Origin: Uloborus plumipes
Lineage: Eukaryota; Arthropoda; Arachnida; Araneae; Uloboridae
DNA: 64,000 bases
Reading direction: 5' to 3'
Assembly: GCA_038373865.1 (NCBI GenBank)
Contig: JAXGGA010004661.1
Location: 1-64,000, forward strand
Positions within the stretch are counted from its first letter, which is position 1; the number at the start of each line of letters is the position of its first letter. The position numbers were made by a program, and so were the translations under genes. The notes below the pieces were generated by a model that saw only the letters and a list, made by a program, of their open reading frames with translations, did not search any database and was not told the origin of the DNA. Of the stretch, positions 1 to 10,912 are shown in pieces.

Positions 1-700
1 AAAGGTAACATCGATTTTTCCCAAAGGTTTTTAAAAACATTTTACAGTTTTAAAAAAAATTTTTTGGGGGAGTGGGACTTCTAGCGGGAAGTTTGATTTA
101 TTTTGGGGTTTTGCCCCCAAAAAATTTTAGGGTAAAATTTTTAAAAAGCGGGAAAAAAAATGAGTTTTTGATGATATGTTAAATATTTTACAGAGGGGAG
201 GAGAAAATACCGCCATGAGTCTCCTAACTTGCGAAAGTGTTTATGATTTTGAGCTTTTCACCTCTCTAGCCCTGTAAAAGAATGTTAATGGTATATTATA
301 TAATGCTTCCTTTCCCTCCAAATAATATCTATGAAATTGTCGAAATCTGATGAAAATAGGAGGGGAGGAGGGCGGCTATTTCCGAAAAGTGGGAGGCTTT
401 GGGGGAAAAGGGTGGCCATATTAGGATTCAGGGGATCATTGAATATAAGAATCAGCAAGAATGATAGCAAAACACTCGGATTTTTTTTTTTTTTTTTTTG
501 CCGCTCAACCGAAAAAGGCTTGAAATCGACAAAAACTGGAAAACTATTTGAGCTTTGAGCACCGTCTTTTTATTTAAGTAGGAGGTTGAAATTTTGGCAG
601 CATAGAAGGGTGGGTAAAGGTAAAAAAATGAGCCACCGCCGTGACCTCTAGGACAAAATTTTTTTTTTACCATAGGTTTGTGAACCACCCCGTACTTGTA
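1..700. other. No gene seen; AT-rich low-complexity DNA
   Basis: The stretch is rich in A, T and G homopolymers, including a run of T near 481-499. Short open frames here are interrupted and carry no recognisable motif. Confidence 0.5.
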
Positions 701-2085
701 TTCTACGTGAATATCGAACGCCACTCTTAGCAAAGGGGAGAGGACGTTATCCAAGAAAATCGTGAAACTTATTTTGTATCGAAAAATCACACAAAAAGTA
801 ATAATACATGCTCTGGAGATTTTTCGACTGGTTGTCAAAAGTTTACTTTTTTTTTTTTTGTTTAAAAGGAAAAAGTGATATTAATTAAGACACATTGCAT
901 AACAAAAGACATCGTATACCAGGAAGTAGATTTTGTTTCAGTCTTTAAACACCAGACCAGAATTAGGAATATTGCTGTAAAGCAAGGGTTTAACACTAGT
1001 TTTAGGCATTATATTTTTGAATTCATAGGTGTAATATGTCACGGAGCGTGATTTAATAATATTTCAGTGTTTTAAAACAAACTATTATTATTTATTCTTA
1101 ATATTTTATTTCAAAGAGGGAAAAGAAATGGACGAAATTGCAAAGCAAAAAAGTTTTCATGATCTATCCAAGATTTCTTTAAAATTCAAAGTTCTGGCGC
1201 AAAAAATGATGGATTATTTGACATTTAATTGCAGGGAGGAAGTTTCCAACAGGGTAAAACCGAAGGAAGTAAAAATTATAGAACGCGAGCCTATCATGCG
1301 GTGGGAGAAGGGGACACACTTGGAATAATAATTGACTCTAAGTCTTTTGTAACATCATTGGCTTTTTGTGGCAGCAGGCGTTATGTGGAAGCTCCCCACA
1401 CCGCGTGCGCTTACACTAGGTCTCCAGAAAAAGCACTCCCTGATTTCAAAATTGAATATCTCTAAAACAAATGACGATGATGTAATGAAACAAACGGAAC
1501 GTTTAGTGTGAAGTCGTAAAAATAATGTGCAGAATATTTAATTATTATTTACCAAAACTGCCAACAGGTGGCGATAAATGCTGTAATTGTAATACGGGTA
1601 CTTCATTGTTCTCTGAGATCGGAAAATTTTAGAACTTGTAGCTTCAAAAGGTATTTTCAGACGATCATTGTCTATGTTTATGTGTTGCGGGTTTCAGGGG
1701 CCACCCAAAGGTAGTTTTTGACATGAAATTCCAGAAACTCATGTCTTGATGAATTTCGATACTTTTATTGATGAATTGGAGTCATGGTAAAAATGTCGAA
1801 TCTACGATTTTTCCGACTCGGGGTCCTTGCTTATCTTCCTTCAAACCTTTTACATAGCTTAAACGGGGGGGGGGGGGGCACAGAAGGAAAACACAAAAGT
1901 ATTGCCCAGTCAAAGGCAAAACATAGAAAAATATTAATAGACTTTAAAACCGTTTTTTTTTTTCGATTTTTCCCATTGCTAACGGATCCATGGAAGGTTG
2001 TAGCATAGTGGTCGAAATTCTTAATGAGAAAAAGAGAGATCAAGCAAAATATTTCATTTAAATCCATTTTTGACTACGGCCTTCT
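700..2085 (+). repeat. Interspersed repeat family A, copy 1
   Basis: This segment is collinear with 5185-6550 and in part with 12655-13580. Shared landmarks in the same order are a 'gaacgccactcttagcaaagg'-like block, 'ctggttgtcaaaag', a short open frame at about 1128, 'gccaacaggtggcgataaatg', and an end near 'gactacggccttctcg'. No terminal inverted repeat or reverse transcriptase was found, so the class is unknown. The copies differ by substitutions and small indels, which indicates an old family. Confidence 0.75.
1128..1328 (+). other. Short open frame conserved between family A copies
   Basis: It encodes 66 residues beginning MDEIAKQKSFHDLSKIS. The same frame occurs at 5592-5768 (MDKIAKQKSYHDLA...) and, with stops, near 13104. 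Between copies 1 and 2 many differences are conservative (E/K, F/Y, Q/R). The copy at 5592 stops after EPIMR, while this one runs eight residues longer. No domain is recognised. It may be a remnant of an element-encoded protein or an open frame kept by chance; expression is not shown. Confidence 0.3.
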
Positions 2086-2099
2086 CGCCGATGAGATTG

Positions 2100-3070
2100 T
2101 ACTGCTAGGGACAGCACTTTAAATCGCCAGCCCAGCTGGCATGAGACTACAAAACCAATAACAACAGTAGAGAGGTACAAATGGCGCCATCTGTTGCAAA
2201 GATATAGAGATAGTATCAGTCGATACTTTTCCTGCTTGCAGAACCTACATTTTCTTTCTGGTAAAAATGGAATGCATTTTGATAATTTTCATTAATATTT
2301 TTAACATAAGTTTTTCCACAAAAAATCGATTTTTTTTTAAACATTTGAAGACGGTAGCTCAAAAGCAAGCCTGGAGCTCTGATAAAATTTCAGGCACCCA
2401 GCATGTCAAAAAGTCACCCAATCGGCAATTTTTTAATCTAATCCGGCAAAACACCGACCGATGCTGGCAGGTCGGTTACTAAATTGAAGTTCTGTTACCG
2501 AAATGTGAGAAATATTTAAAAAATTATAAATATTTTTTAGTTGATATACATTATAATATGAAGACAAGCTCTTAACAACACATAAATACGAAACGGAATT
2601 ATGAAAAGTACATTAGCTTTGTATAATAACACCTTACACGTGTCTGTGGTGGTAATAGTCTTTCAAAACGAACGAGTCCCCCCCCCCCCAATGAGTGCAC
2701 CTAGTAAGATTACAGTATATAAATTTTAAACCAACGACTTCTTGTGTGTGTGGGTGGGGGGGAATTAACAACCGCAATTATTTTCATCGACACTAGTGAT
2801 GCGACATCGATGGAAAAACATTGATCTTTGAAGTTCAACCATTGTATCAACCCAAAAATATCGATGATTTAAAACATGGATGTTCTAAAATATTGACCCT
2901 TTTAAATGTAGATTCCTGCGTAATATACGCTAAAAATGTTTTAATACCAGTAATAAATTCATAGGGATCAAATTTTTTATTAAGAAGTTTTTGAACTTTT
3001 AAAGAAAAGCTATTAATGATATTGACAATTTATTATTCATATCCCAAATTAAAGCAAATAAGCAGATAAC
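2100..3070. other. No gene seen; includes ATCGATG-rich repeat at about 2790-2900
   Basis: No supported exon was seen. From about 2790 there are repeated ATCGATG/CATCGAT motifs separated by AAAACAT, a pattern that recurs at 3710, 5100, 10080-10500, 12605 and 62960-63060 and marks the left part of family A or a related repeat. Confidence 0.4.
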
Positions 3071-3087
3071 TTAGTCATTAAAAATAC

Positions 3088-3091
3088 AAAA

Positions 3092-3128
<37 letters not shown>

Positions 3129-3130
3129 GA
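3088..3130. repeat. Poly(A) followed by (AAAAG)n simple repeat
   Basis: About 20 A residues are followed by five GAAAA units. Confidence 0.9.
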
Positions 3131-3699
3131 CAATAGCAGAAATACAGAGTTGTTAAAAGCACAAATACGAAGGGATATTGCAGATACCTGTTTCTGTGTT
3201 ACAAGGAACGCCTTTTTCAATACAAAGAATTATTGTGAGCTTGTGGATGCACAGACATCCGACAAGATCTGGAATAATCTAGAAACATTTTTACAAATTT
3301 CCACCTAAATAATACAAAAACTGTAAGTCAGCTTTTTTAGAATTAATGCGAGTCAATTCGAGAAATTTAATTTTTTTTTCAAAAAATGGCAGCGTGTTTA
3401 CACAAAAAAGAAAAGAAAAAGAGAGTAAAATAACAGAAAAAGGAAACATGCATAATCCACAAACCAACTGCTTTACATCTGAGAATTTTGCAAATTTCAT
3501 TCAAAACTCAAGGTATATTCAGAGATTAAATATTTATAACGACTTGAAATGCATACTCAGCATTCATTAAAAGTACAGTTGTGCGTTTTTTTTTTTTTTT
3601 TTTCAAACAAATGACTTATTCAGCGAGGGGCCAGTGTTAAAAGTTCATATGGAAAACTTAAGAAACACTCGGTATTCTTTTTGACAATGCATTGTAGAA

Positions 3700-4041
3700 G
3701 GGTTGCCGTTGCCACATCGATGACAAAACATAGATGTTTCAAAACATCTATTAAAATATTACTGATTAACAATGTAACTTTTTGCAGCGTACCAAAACTT
3801 TATTAATTATTAATTATTATTATTTTGCTGAATTATAAAGACATCGTCATTGAAAAAAATATATCAATCACAAAACAACGAAGTTTTTCTGACTAAATGA
3901 GCTTCGACATATATATAAAAAAAAAAAAAAAAAAAACGGCAAATCAGCATGTTTAAGAAACATCAGTAGCAATCATAGAAAAATATATCTAATGAGATAA
4001 ATACTGCAATTATTGATTAACGATATACATTTTTTATAATA
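3700..4041 (+). repeat. Left part of family A, copy 2 (ATCGATG-containing)
   Basis: The order of 'acatcgatg', 'gctgaataa', 'aatcagcatg' and 'atcatagaaaa' blocks resembles 10080-10340. It is separated from the rest of copy 2 by a fold-back element (4042-4686) and a small MITE (4863-5090). Homology is moderate and was judged by eye. Confidence 0.45.
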
Positions 4042-4686
4042 TACAGGGTGTCCACTCCAATCGTGGACCAATAGCTAATTTCTAAACCGTTAGAGATAAG
4101 CATATAGTTTATTTAGAAAAAAATCTCCAAATTACGAAAGGAATTTTGGGTCTATTTAATGTTTTTCAAAAAATCAAATTTTGAAAGAGTTACGAAATTT
4201 AAATTTTTATACAGCCCCCCAGTCCTATCAATCATATTTAGTAAAACATTCTTGACACTGTAACGTTTAAAACTAAAAAAAAATCACTCTTCTACGACAA
4301 AAATTGACCGAGTTATGACGTTTTGAAAAATCAAGATTTTGCATTGTTTCATGACGTCATCGAGAGGGACCGTATGCGAAATCCTTCAAAATCTTGATTT
4401 TTCAAAACGTCATAACTCGGTCAATTTTTGTCGTAGAACAGTGATTTTTTTTAAGTTTTAAACGTTATAGTGTCAAGAATGTTTTACTAAATATGATTGA
4501 TAGGACTGGGGGGCTGTATAAAAATTTAAATTTCGTAACTCTTTCAAAATTTGATTTTTTGAAAAACATTGAATAGACCCAAAATTCCTTTTGTAATTTG
4601 AAGATTTTTTCCAAAATAAACTATATGCTTATCTCTAACGGTTTAGAAATTAGCTATTGGTCCACGATTGGAGTGGACACCCTGTA
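4042..4686. mobile_element. 645-bp near-perfect palindromic fold-back element
   Basis: The two halves are inverted copies of each other (about 300-bp arms) around a spacer near 4341-4385. The ends read TACAGGGTGTCCACTCC and its reverse complement, with TA at the junctions. Arms differ at only a few positions. No open frame of note is present, so the element is non-autonomous. It interrupts family A copy 2. Identity with a Tc1/mariner-type TA-targeting family is inferred only from the TA junction. Confidence 0.85.
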
Positions 4687-4862
4687 TATAAATATATTAC
4701 ATAAATACATATAATTATCAATTAATAGTAATAATTAATTTAAATAAATTAATATTTATACAATATAATTAAAATAATTTTTGCGATCTAACCAGATAAG
4801 TGAAAAACGAGGTGCGATGAAACGAAGGGCTACTATACACATTCTAATTTGTACGATACATA

Positions 4863-5090
4863 CCGTAAAGTCGGGTTACTTGGACCCTAAGGGGTTACTT
4901 GAGCCCATTACAGTAAATTGATAAAATCTAGGTTTGGTACTTATTAGTTGAAGACTTGCACGTAGTTCCTCGTTTCTCCTCTAGGTAGAAGCACTCTGCA
5001 GTCTCTAATACTAGTACCAAACACAAATTTTATCATTTTACTCTGGGCTCAAGTAACCTTCTTGTGGGTCCAAGCAACCCGACTTTACGG
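4863..5090. mobile_element. 228-bp MITE with CCGTAAAGTCGGGTTACTTGG termini, TA target duplication
   Basis: Left end CCGTAAAGTCGGGTTACTTG and right end CAAGCAACCCGACTTTACGG are inverted repeats. TA flanks each side (4861-4862 and 5091-5092). The terminal box GGGTTACTTGGACCC is followed by a second similar box GGGTTACTTGAGCCC. That doubled-box layout resembles the ends of the pogo-like element at 42247-43545, suggesting a related non-autonomous family (inference). Confidence 0.85.
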
Positions 5091-6555
5091 TATTGAAAAC
5101 TATATTGATGTTTTGAAACATTGATAGCCGACGGTTAATACTCGAATTATCAATACCATACATGTTGCACCCGCAATTGCATTCTTTGTGAATTTCGAAC
5201 GCATCTCTTACCAAAGGGGAGAGAGCGTTACCCAAGAAATGTCTTGAACTTCGTTTTACCAAATATCGACTAATCACATAAAAAGTGATTTAGCGTACTC
5301 TGGAGATTTTTTAACTGGTTGTCAAAAGCTGTCTTTTACATTTTTGTTTAAAAGGAAAAAATGATATGAATTAAGACACATTGCATAACAAAAGCCATCG
5401 TATACTAGGAAGTAGAGTTTGTTACAGTCTTTAAACGACAGGCCAGAATTAGGAATTAACTAGTTTTATGCATTTCATTTATGAATTTAAAGGTGAAATA
5501 TGTCACGAAGCGTGATTTAGTAATATTTCAGTGCTTTAAAAAAAAGTATTTTTATTCATTCTTAATATTTCATTTCAAAGAAGGAAAAGAAATGGACAAA
5601 ATTGCAAAACAAAAAAGTTATCATGATCTAGCCATGATTTCTTTAAAATTTAAAGTTCTGGCGAGAAAAATGATGGATTATTTGGCATTTAATTGCAGGG
5701 AGGAAGTGTCCAACAGGGTAAAACCGAAGGAAGTAAATATTATAGAACGCGAGCCTATCATGCGGTGAGAGAAGGGGACACACGTGCAATAATAACTAAC
5801 TCTAGTCTTCTGTAATATCATTGGCCTTTTGTGGCAGCAGGCGTTATGAGGAAGCTCCCCACACCACGTACGCTCACACTAGGTCTTCAGAAAAAGCACT
5901 CCCTGATTTCAAAATTGAATATCTCTAAAACAAATGACGGTAATGGAATGAAACAAACGGAACGTTTATTGTGAAGTCGTAAAAATAATGTGCAGAATGT
6001 ATAATTATTAGTTACAAAAACTACCAACAGATGGCGATAAATGCTGTAATTGTAATGCGGGTACTTCATTGTGCTCTGGTCGGAAAATTTTAGAACTCGT
6101 AGCTTCAAAAAGGTATTTCTAGACGATCATTGTCAATATTTATGTATTGCGAGTTTCAGGGACCCCCTACAGGTAGTTTTTTGACATGAAACTCCAGAAA
6201 CTCATGTCTTGATGAATTTCGATACTTTTATTGATGAATTGGAGTCATGGTAAAAATGTCGAATCTGCGATTTTTTCGACTCGGAGCTTTGCTTATCTTC
6301 CTTCAAACTTTTTACATAGCTTTAACGGGGTGGAGGGGGGGGGACAGAAGGAAAACACAAAAATATTGCCCGGTCAAGAGCAAAACAAAACAAAAAAAAA
6401 TATTGATAGACTTTAAAACCGTTTCTTTTTCGATTTTTCCCGTTTTTTACGGATCCATGGAAGGTTACAGCATAGTGGTCGAAATTCTTACTTAGAAAAA
6501 GAGAGATAAAGCAAAATATTTCATTTCAATCCATTTTTGACTACGGCCTTCTCGT
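5091..6555 (+). repeat. Interspersed repeat family A, copy 2 (main part)
   Basis: Collinear with 700-2085 over about 1.4 kb, including the short frame at 5592-5768, the 'ccaacagatggcgataaatg' block, 'gatgaattggagtcatggtaaaaatg' and the final 'actacggccttctcg'. After that point the two copies diverge abruptly, marking the right boundary. Confidence 0.75.
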
Positions 6556-6653
6556 TGCTGTTGCACGTGTTTATAGTACAGAATTGTACAAGCCCAGAAA
6601 AAAAAAATTCATGATAAAAATTTAAATATTTTTGAAAAAAAAAAAAAAAAAAA

Positions 6654-7082
6654 GCTGAACTGACTTCAGAACTTCAATCGGCAATTGCTTTAGAAAGTAA
6701 AAAATAATTTTATTCTTTGAATACCATCGATACTACTTTAAAATGTAAGTTTTGAAGCTGGCGCAAAAGTACTAAATAGAACCATATGAAACTACAATTG
6801 AACTGTAATTTTAAATTTTAATGAATCCAGGTTCTTTAATCACATTTGCATACACTACATTGACAACCACATATTTATGTAATGGTGCGAATATTCTGTT
6901 ATTTATTTTCAATGGTTTCTCCGAAATTTTTTTTTTAAATATAGTTAGGCATCTTTTTAGCCCGTTTTTAAGCCGACTTTAAAACTTATGTTTAAAAGTA
7001 GTATCGATGGCGTTCAAAGAATAAAATTATTTTTTATTTTTAGAGCGATTGCCGATTGAAGTTCTGAAATCGGTTCAACTTT
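6654..7082. repeat. Inverted repeat with about 100-bp arms
   Basis: The left arm (about 6654-6760, 'gacttcagaacttcaatcggcaattgc' to 'catcgatactacttt') is reverse complementary to the right arm (about 6985-7080). A third, direct copy of the right arm lies at 8452-8545. The spacer is unique AT-rich DNA. Confidence 0.75.
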
Positions 7083-7169
7083 TCTTTTTTTTTTCAAAAA
7101 TACTTTTATTTTATTCTTTTTAATAGTCCGATATAAGGAAATTAAGAAACTTCGCCTAACCTTTTCAAG

Positions 7170-7985
7170 CAAATGCTCTGTAAAGAAACTATGTGAGAAA
7201 AAAATCTGGTGTGAACGCCACCTACTTCCTTTTACGTTTAAATTCCATAATAGATGCCTTAAGTGTTGAAATAGTGCCTTAGAGTGAGCAGGATAACAAT
7301 TCAAACATTTGCACTCCAGTTTGTCACCAATCAATGCAAAATAATGTTTTACTATGTTTCATTTTCTAAATATGGCCGATTTTAACGTAATTCAGTGAAT
7401 TTTTCACAAAATATCGTTGAGAGCGCCAAATTGAATCCAAATTCAAAAATATCATTTTTTCGCCAAATTTGTCACCAACTTGGCGATATGTCGCCAAATT
7501 GGCTGCAAACGCCGACTAAAAGCTTGGCGATATATCGGCAAGCGGTGGCGCCAAATCATATCACTTAATGTGCATTAAAATTAACATTGATTTACCCCAA
7601 AAAAGGGGCAAAAGACCCCCTTGGGATTATTCAAATGAAACCACAAGGGGAGGTGCACAACTAGACCCCCCTCAGAGCCTACATACCAAACCAGAAGCTT
7701 CTACGGCATAGAGTTTTTGAGTTATGCGACACACATACATCCCCACATACATACGTACATACAGACGTCACGAAAAAACTCGTCGTAATTTACTCGGGGA
7801 TGGTTGAAATGGATTTTTCGGCTGTTTGTATGTTGTTAGGTACATATGCACGAGCTGATAGGTCGAAAAGACTACACGACATTCAGTCGGGGGTAAGCAA
7901 AGTCAAAATTTAGACCGAAATTTGAGTGAAATTTTTTCGTGATCACAATACTTCCTTTACTACTTAAAAGGAAGTAAAAAGAAAG
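7170..7985 (+). repeat. Repeat family B with LINE-like 3' tail, copy 1
   Basis: The segment contains repeated 'cgccaaattggc/ttggcgatat' motifs, then 'gatttaccccaaaaaggggcaaaag', a (CATA)n stretch near 7735-7765, 'ggtacatatgcacgagctga' and ends 'tcacaatacttcctttactac'. It is shared with 17850-18505, the inner part of both Helitrons, and (tail only, inverted) 20370-20508. The 5'-truncated tail copy suggests a non-LTR retrotransposon 3' end, but no reverse transcriptase is visible here. Confidence 0.55.
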
Positions 7986-8451
7986 ATACTATCAACGTGT
8001 CTAAAATTTTAAACGATTGCCACTAAAAACGAATCCTTATTATTCTGTTATTTATTTGTGTGATAGTTAAATCAAAACCATTTAAACATTAAGAGGGCTT
8101 TTCAACTTATTTTTATTTCAAAGCAATGCGAGTTTCTCGAGATATACAAAGCCCATTAGATGAAGATAAAAAACCATAGAAATTAATTTCATTATATAAT
8201 CCAGAGAAGCCGTACATTCAAAATTGTCATTAATACGATTACTGTGATTACGCTTTGTATTTTCCTCGATTTGTGAGGGATCCTGTTATCAAACCCGGAC
8301 CATGGGACCAACTGGAAGGTATACCCTTTTAAACAAAAAAAGAATTTTTCAAATCGGTTCAGGGGTCTTCGAATAATCGTTTTTTATTTAACATGCACGA
8401 AAAAAAGATCTCGGGCGAAATGTATAACCTCCTCCTTTGTTGAGGTCGGTT

Positions 8452-8650
8452 CAAAAGTAGCATCGATGGTGTTCAAAGAATAACATTATTTTTTACTTTT
8501 TAGAGCAATTGCCGATTGAAGTTCTGAAGTCGGTTCATTTTTTTTTTCAAAAATATTTTTATTTTATTCTTTTATTGTTCTGAAATAAGGTGATGTTTTC
8601 ATTGCGAAACTTTACCTAATTTTCTCGAGTAAATGCCTCATAAAAGAAAC
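8452..8650. repeat. Direct repeat of 6985-7190
   Basis: Matches 'aaaagtagtatcgatggcgttcaaagaata' through 'gattgccgattgaagttctgaa' and the T-rich tract that follows, with diverged spacing. Confidence 0.6.
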
Positions 8651-8659
8651 TATGTATTC

Positions 8660-8959
8660 GTGTAATAAACTGTAAAATAGCTAGATTTACAGTAATAAAC
8701 TTTAGAATTACTAATTTAACAGTTTATTACCGTGCGTTTTAGTTTTAAACTGGAACCTCTGCTGCAGGTATTATACCATTGTTTTTACAGTATAATACAA
8801 CTAAATCTTACGGCAAAAAACTGTAAAATTTCTCACTCTTCAGTAATGAAATGTAAAATATCCAATTTTACAGTTGATTACTGTGCATTTTACAGTTTTA
8901 AATTGGAACCTCTGCTGCCAGTATTATACTGTAAAAACAACAGTTCATTTTTTGCAGTG
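8660..8959. repeat. ACTGTAAAA-type MITE, copy 1
   Basis: It is built from alternating 'ttactgtaaaatt' and 'aattttacagt' modules and contains 'ctctgctgccagtattatactgtaaaaacaac', ending 'ttttttgcagtg'. Three further copies are at 34070-35514, 42214-44604 and 62012-62417; two of these are split by other elements. Confidence 0.75.
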
Positions 8960-8986
8960 CACTGATTAACGAAGTAACTTTAGTTA

Positions 8987-9436
8987 GGGTAAGTGCTCCA
9001 GTAGTCGGCCATTTAAGAGATCTTTTGTTGATCTTAGTTAACCTAGAACTTTCAGCTATCAATGCAGCAACAAAAACAAGGTAAAACTTTAGAATGAACC
9101 TTTCTGATAGTGAATCACCTATTTGTTTCAGAATTAAAAAAAAAATCATGTTAAAATCCAAGCTGTTGTCAACACTAGTAAATGCTTCAGTTGTCGGCCA
9201 CAGAATCATTTTAGCTGAAAAATAAGCAGAATCGCAATCTTGGATAACGGGCACACCATTCAAAATGAAATGACTCATTACTTATTCAAAAAAAGTACCC
9301 AAAACTTAACTGCCACTGGTTGATGATTGAGGATAGGTACATGAATGTGTGAATGCGCCATATCTTATTTTGAATTAAAAATGTACTATTTATGAGGAGT
9401 TTTATGTCATTGTGGCCGACTACTGGAGCACTTACC
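8987..9436. mobile_element. 450-bp MITE with GGTAAGTGCTCCAGTAGTCG ends
   Basis: The left end GGTAAGTGCTCCAGTAGTCG(gcca) is inverted at 9412-9436. A TTA/TA-like junction is present but not clean. A second, 5'-truncated copy of the right half occurs at about 9912-10030. No coding capacity is seen. Confidence 0.8.
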
Positions 9437-9519
9437 TTATGTGAAGATAAATAAAAAGCTTTAATTTTTATTCGGGAATTTTAAAAATAATAATTTAAAA
9501 AAAATAAAAATTTTTTAGT

Positions 9520-9745
9520 TTAAATTTCGAAAAATTCGAAGGTACTTTTTTTTTTAAATAATATTTTTTGCAGTAATTTTTTTTTTTTAATTTGCCGAAT
9601 AAAAAGTCAAGTAAACTGTTTGAAAAAGATGTTCTCCAAATTTCAGAATGTTATCTTTTAGTTCTTGAGTTGTAAGAATTTGAATTCAAAAAATCCGGAA
9701 AAATTGCATCATGGCGAAAAACGCATTTAAAGTTTTATATTATTT
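9520..9745. repeat. AT-rich repeat shared, inverted, with about 24482-24740
   Basis: 'aaatttcagaatgttatctttagttcttgag' and 'gcatcatggcgaaaaacgcatttaaag' appear in reverse complement in the right part of the 22889-24983 element. This copy lacks the GGGGGTCAGGGACAC terminus. Confidence 0.6.
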
Positions 9746-9784
9746 AGCAAATTATCATATCATCACATCATTATAATTATCATA

Positions 9785-9911
9785 CAGTGAACTCTCACTT
9801 ATACACCGCCTCATTTATGCGCCTTTTTCACTTATACGACGGTTTTAAATGGTCTCAGCACATCCCATAGTAAAATAATGATAGTATCATTCGTTTATAC
9901 GTAGCTCTGAA
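9785..9911 (+). mobile_element. Truncated copy of CAGTGAACTCTCACTTAT element
   Basis: It begins TA-CAGTGAACTCTCACTTATAC and follows the 43937-44495 element for about 125 bp, to 'gtagctct', where it joins a truncated copy of the GGTAAGTGCTCC MITE. Confidence 0.75.
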
Positions 9912-10030
9912 GATATGTGAATGCGTCATGTCTCATGTCTGATTTTGAATTAAAAACGTACTATTTATGAGGAGTTTTATCTCATTGTGGTCGACAACTG
10001 GAGACTGGCCGACTACTGGAGCACTTAACC
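9912..10030 (+). mobile_element. 5'-truncated right half of GGTAAGTGCTCC MITE
   Basis: Follows 9345-9436 from 'gtgaatgcgtcatgtct' to 'gactactggagcactta', with a small internal duplication of the 'tcgacaactggagactggccgac' type. The junction with the preceding truncated element is abrupt. Confidence 0.7.
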
Positions 10031-10039
10031 TGTTTATTT

Positions 10040-10620
10040 TTTTTTTTCTGCTGAATAAAACAGTGACATAGAAAAAAAACGTCGAACAGTGAAACAACGA
10101 TGTTTAAAAATCATCGACCGTAAATGACCGTAATACCGGTTTTTAAGATTTTTTTTTCAATAACTGCAACTGCTGAATAACGATGAATTTTTTTTATAAT
10201 TTTTCTCTTTGCAACTTTGTTGCTGAAATATTCATCGACATTAGAGAAGAAAAAAAAAACATGAGAACAAATCAGCAATGCTTAAAAAATATCTACTCAA
10301 ATCATGGAAAACTTTTTTCCAAGGAGATTAATTCTACTATTTCCGACAAACAATATACATAAATGCTTTAATAAATATAATTATCACATCGACATCGTAA
10401 ATAACATCGAACTCGACACATCGATGCTTGAAAAACATCCATGTTTTAACAAGAATATCGATGTTTCCTAAACATCGATGTCGTAGCAATATTACGAACA
10501 TTTTTAAGCGTGGTTGTTTATTGATTGATGTTGAAGTCGATGTTTTTATGCATCAGCCAAAAGGGGAAAAGTTTCTCTAAATATGTTGTAAAAAATGTAC
10601 ATCATTGATCGGTAACTGTA
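10040..10620 (+). repeat. ATCGATG-rich left part of family A, copy 3
   Basis: Contains several 'acatcgatg'/'aacatcgatg' palindromic motifs and blocks resembling 3710-4030. The continuation of copy 3 resumes after inserted elements at about 12490. Confidence 0.4.
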
Positions 10621-10912
10621 CCGCCCGTCCGTGAAAGCAGCGCCTATCACTCGTGAACCATTGCACTGAAAAAGGGGGTAACGGGTTGTGAGTGGGAACT
10701 TTCTGCAGTTTTCAATTTAAAACTTGCATTTTTGCTATCCTTTTGACACATTCAACTAAACTGTATTTGAAATGAGCATCGTTCCACGTCGTTTGATACG
10801 GCTCAAAATGCTTCAAATTATTCTTTCCCTTATTGTTATCTTACCTATCACCCCTATTTCTGTAAGATCAGGGAAGAACTGACGCATGAGTCAATACGCG
10901 GAAGGTTTTTCC

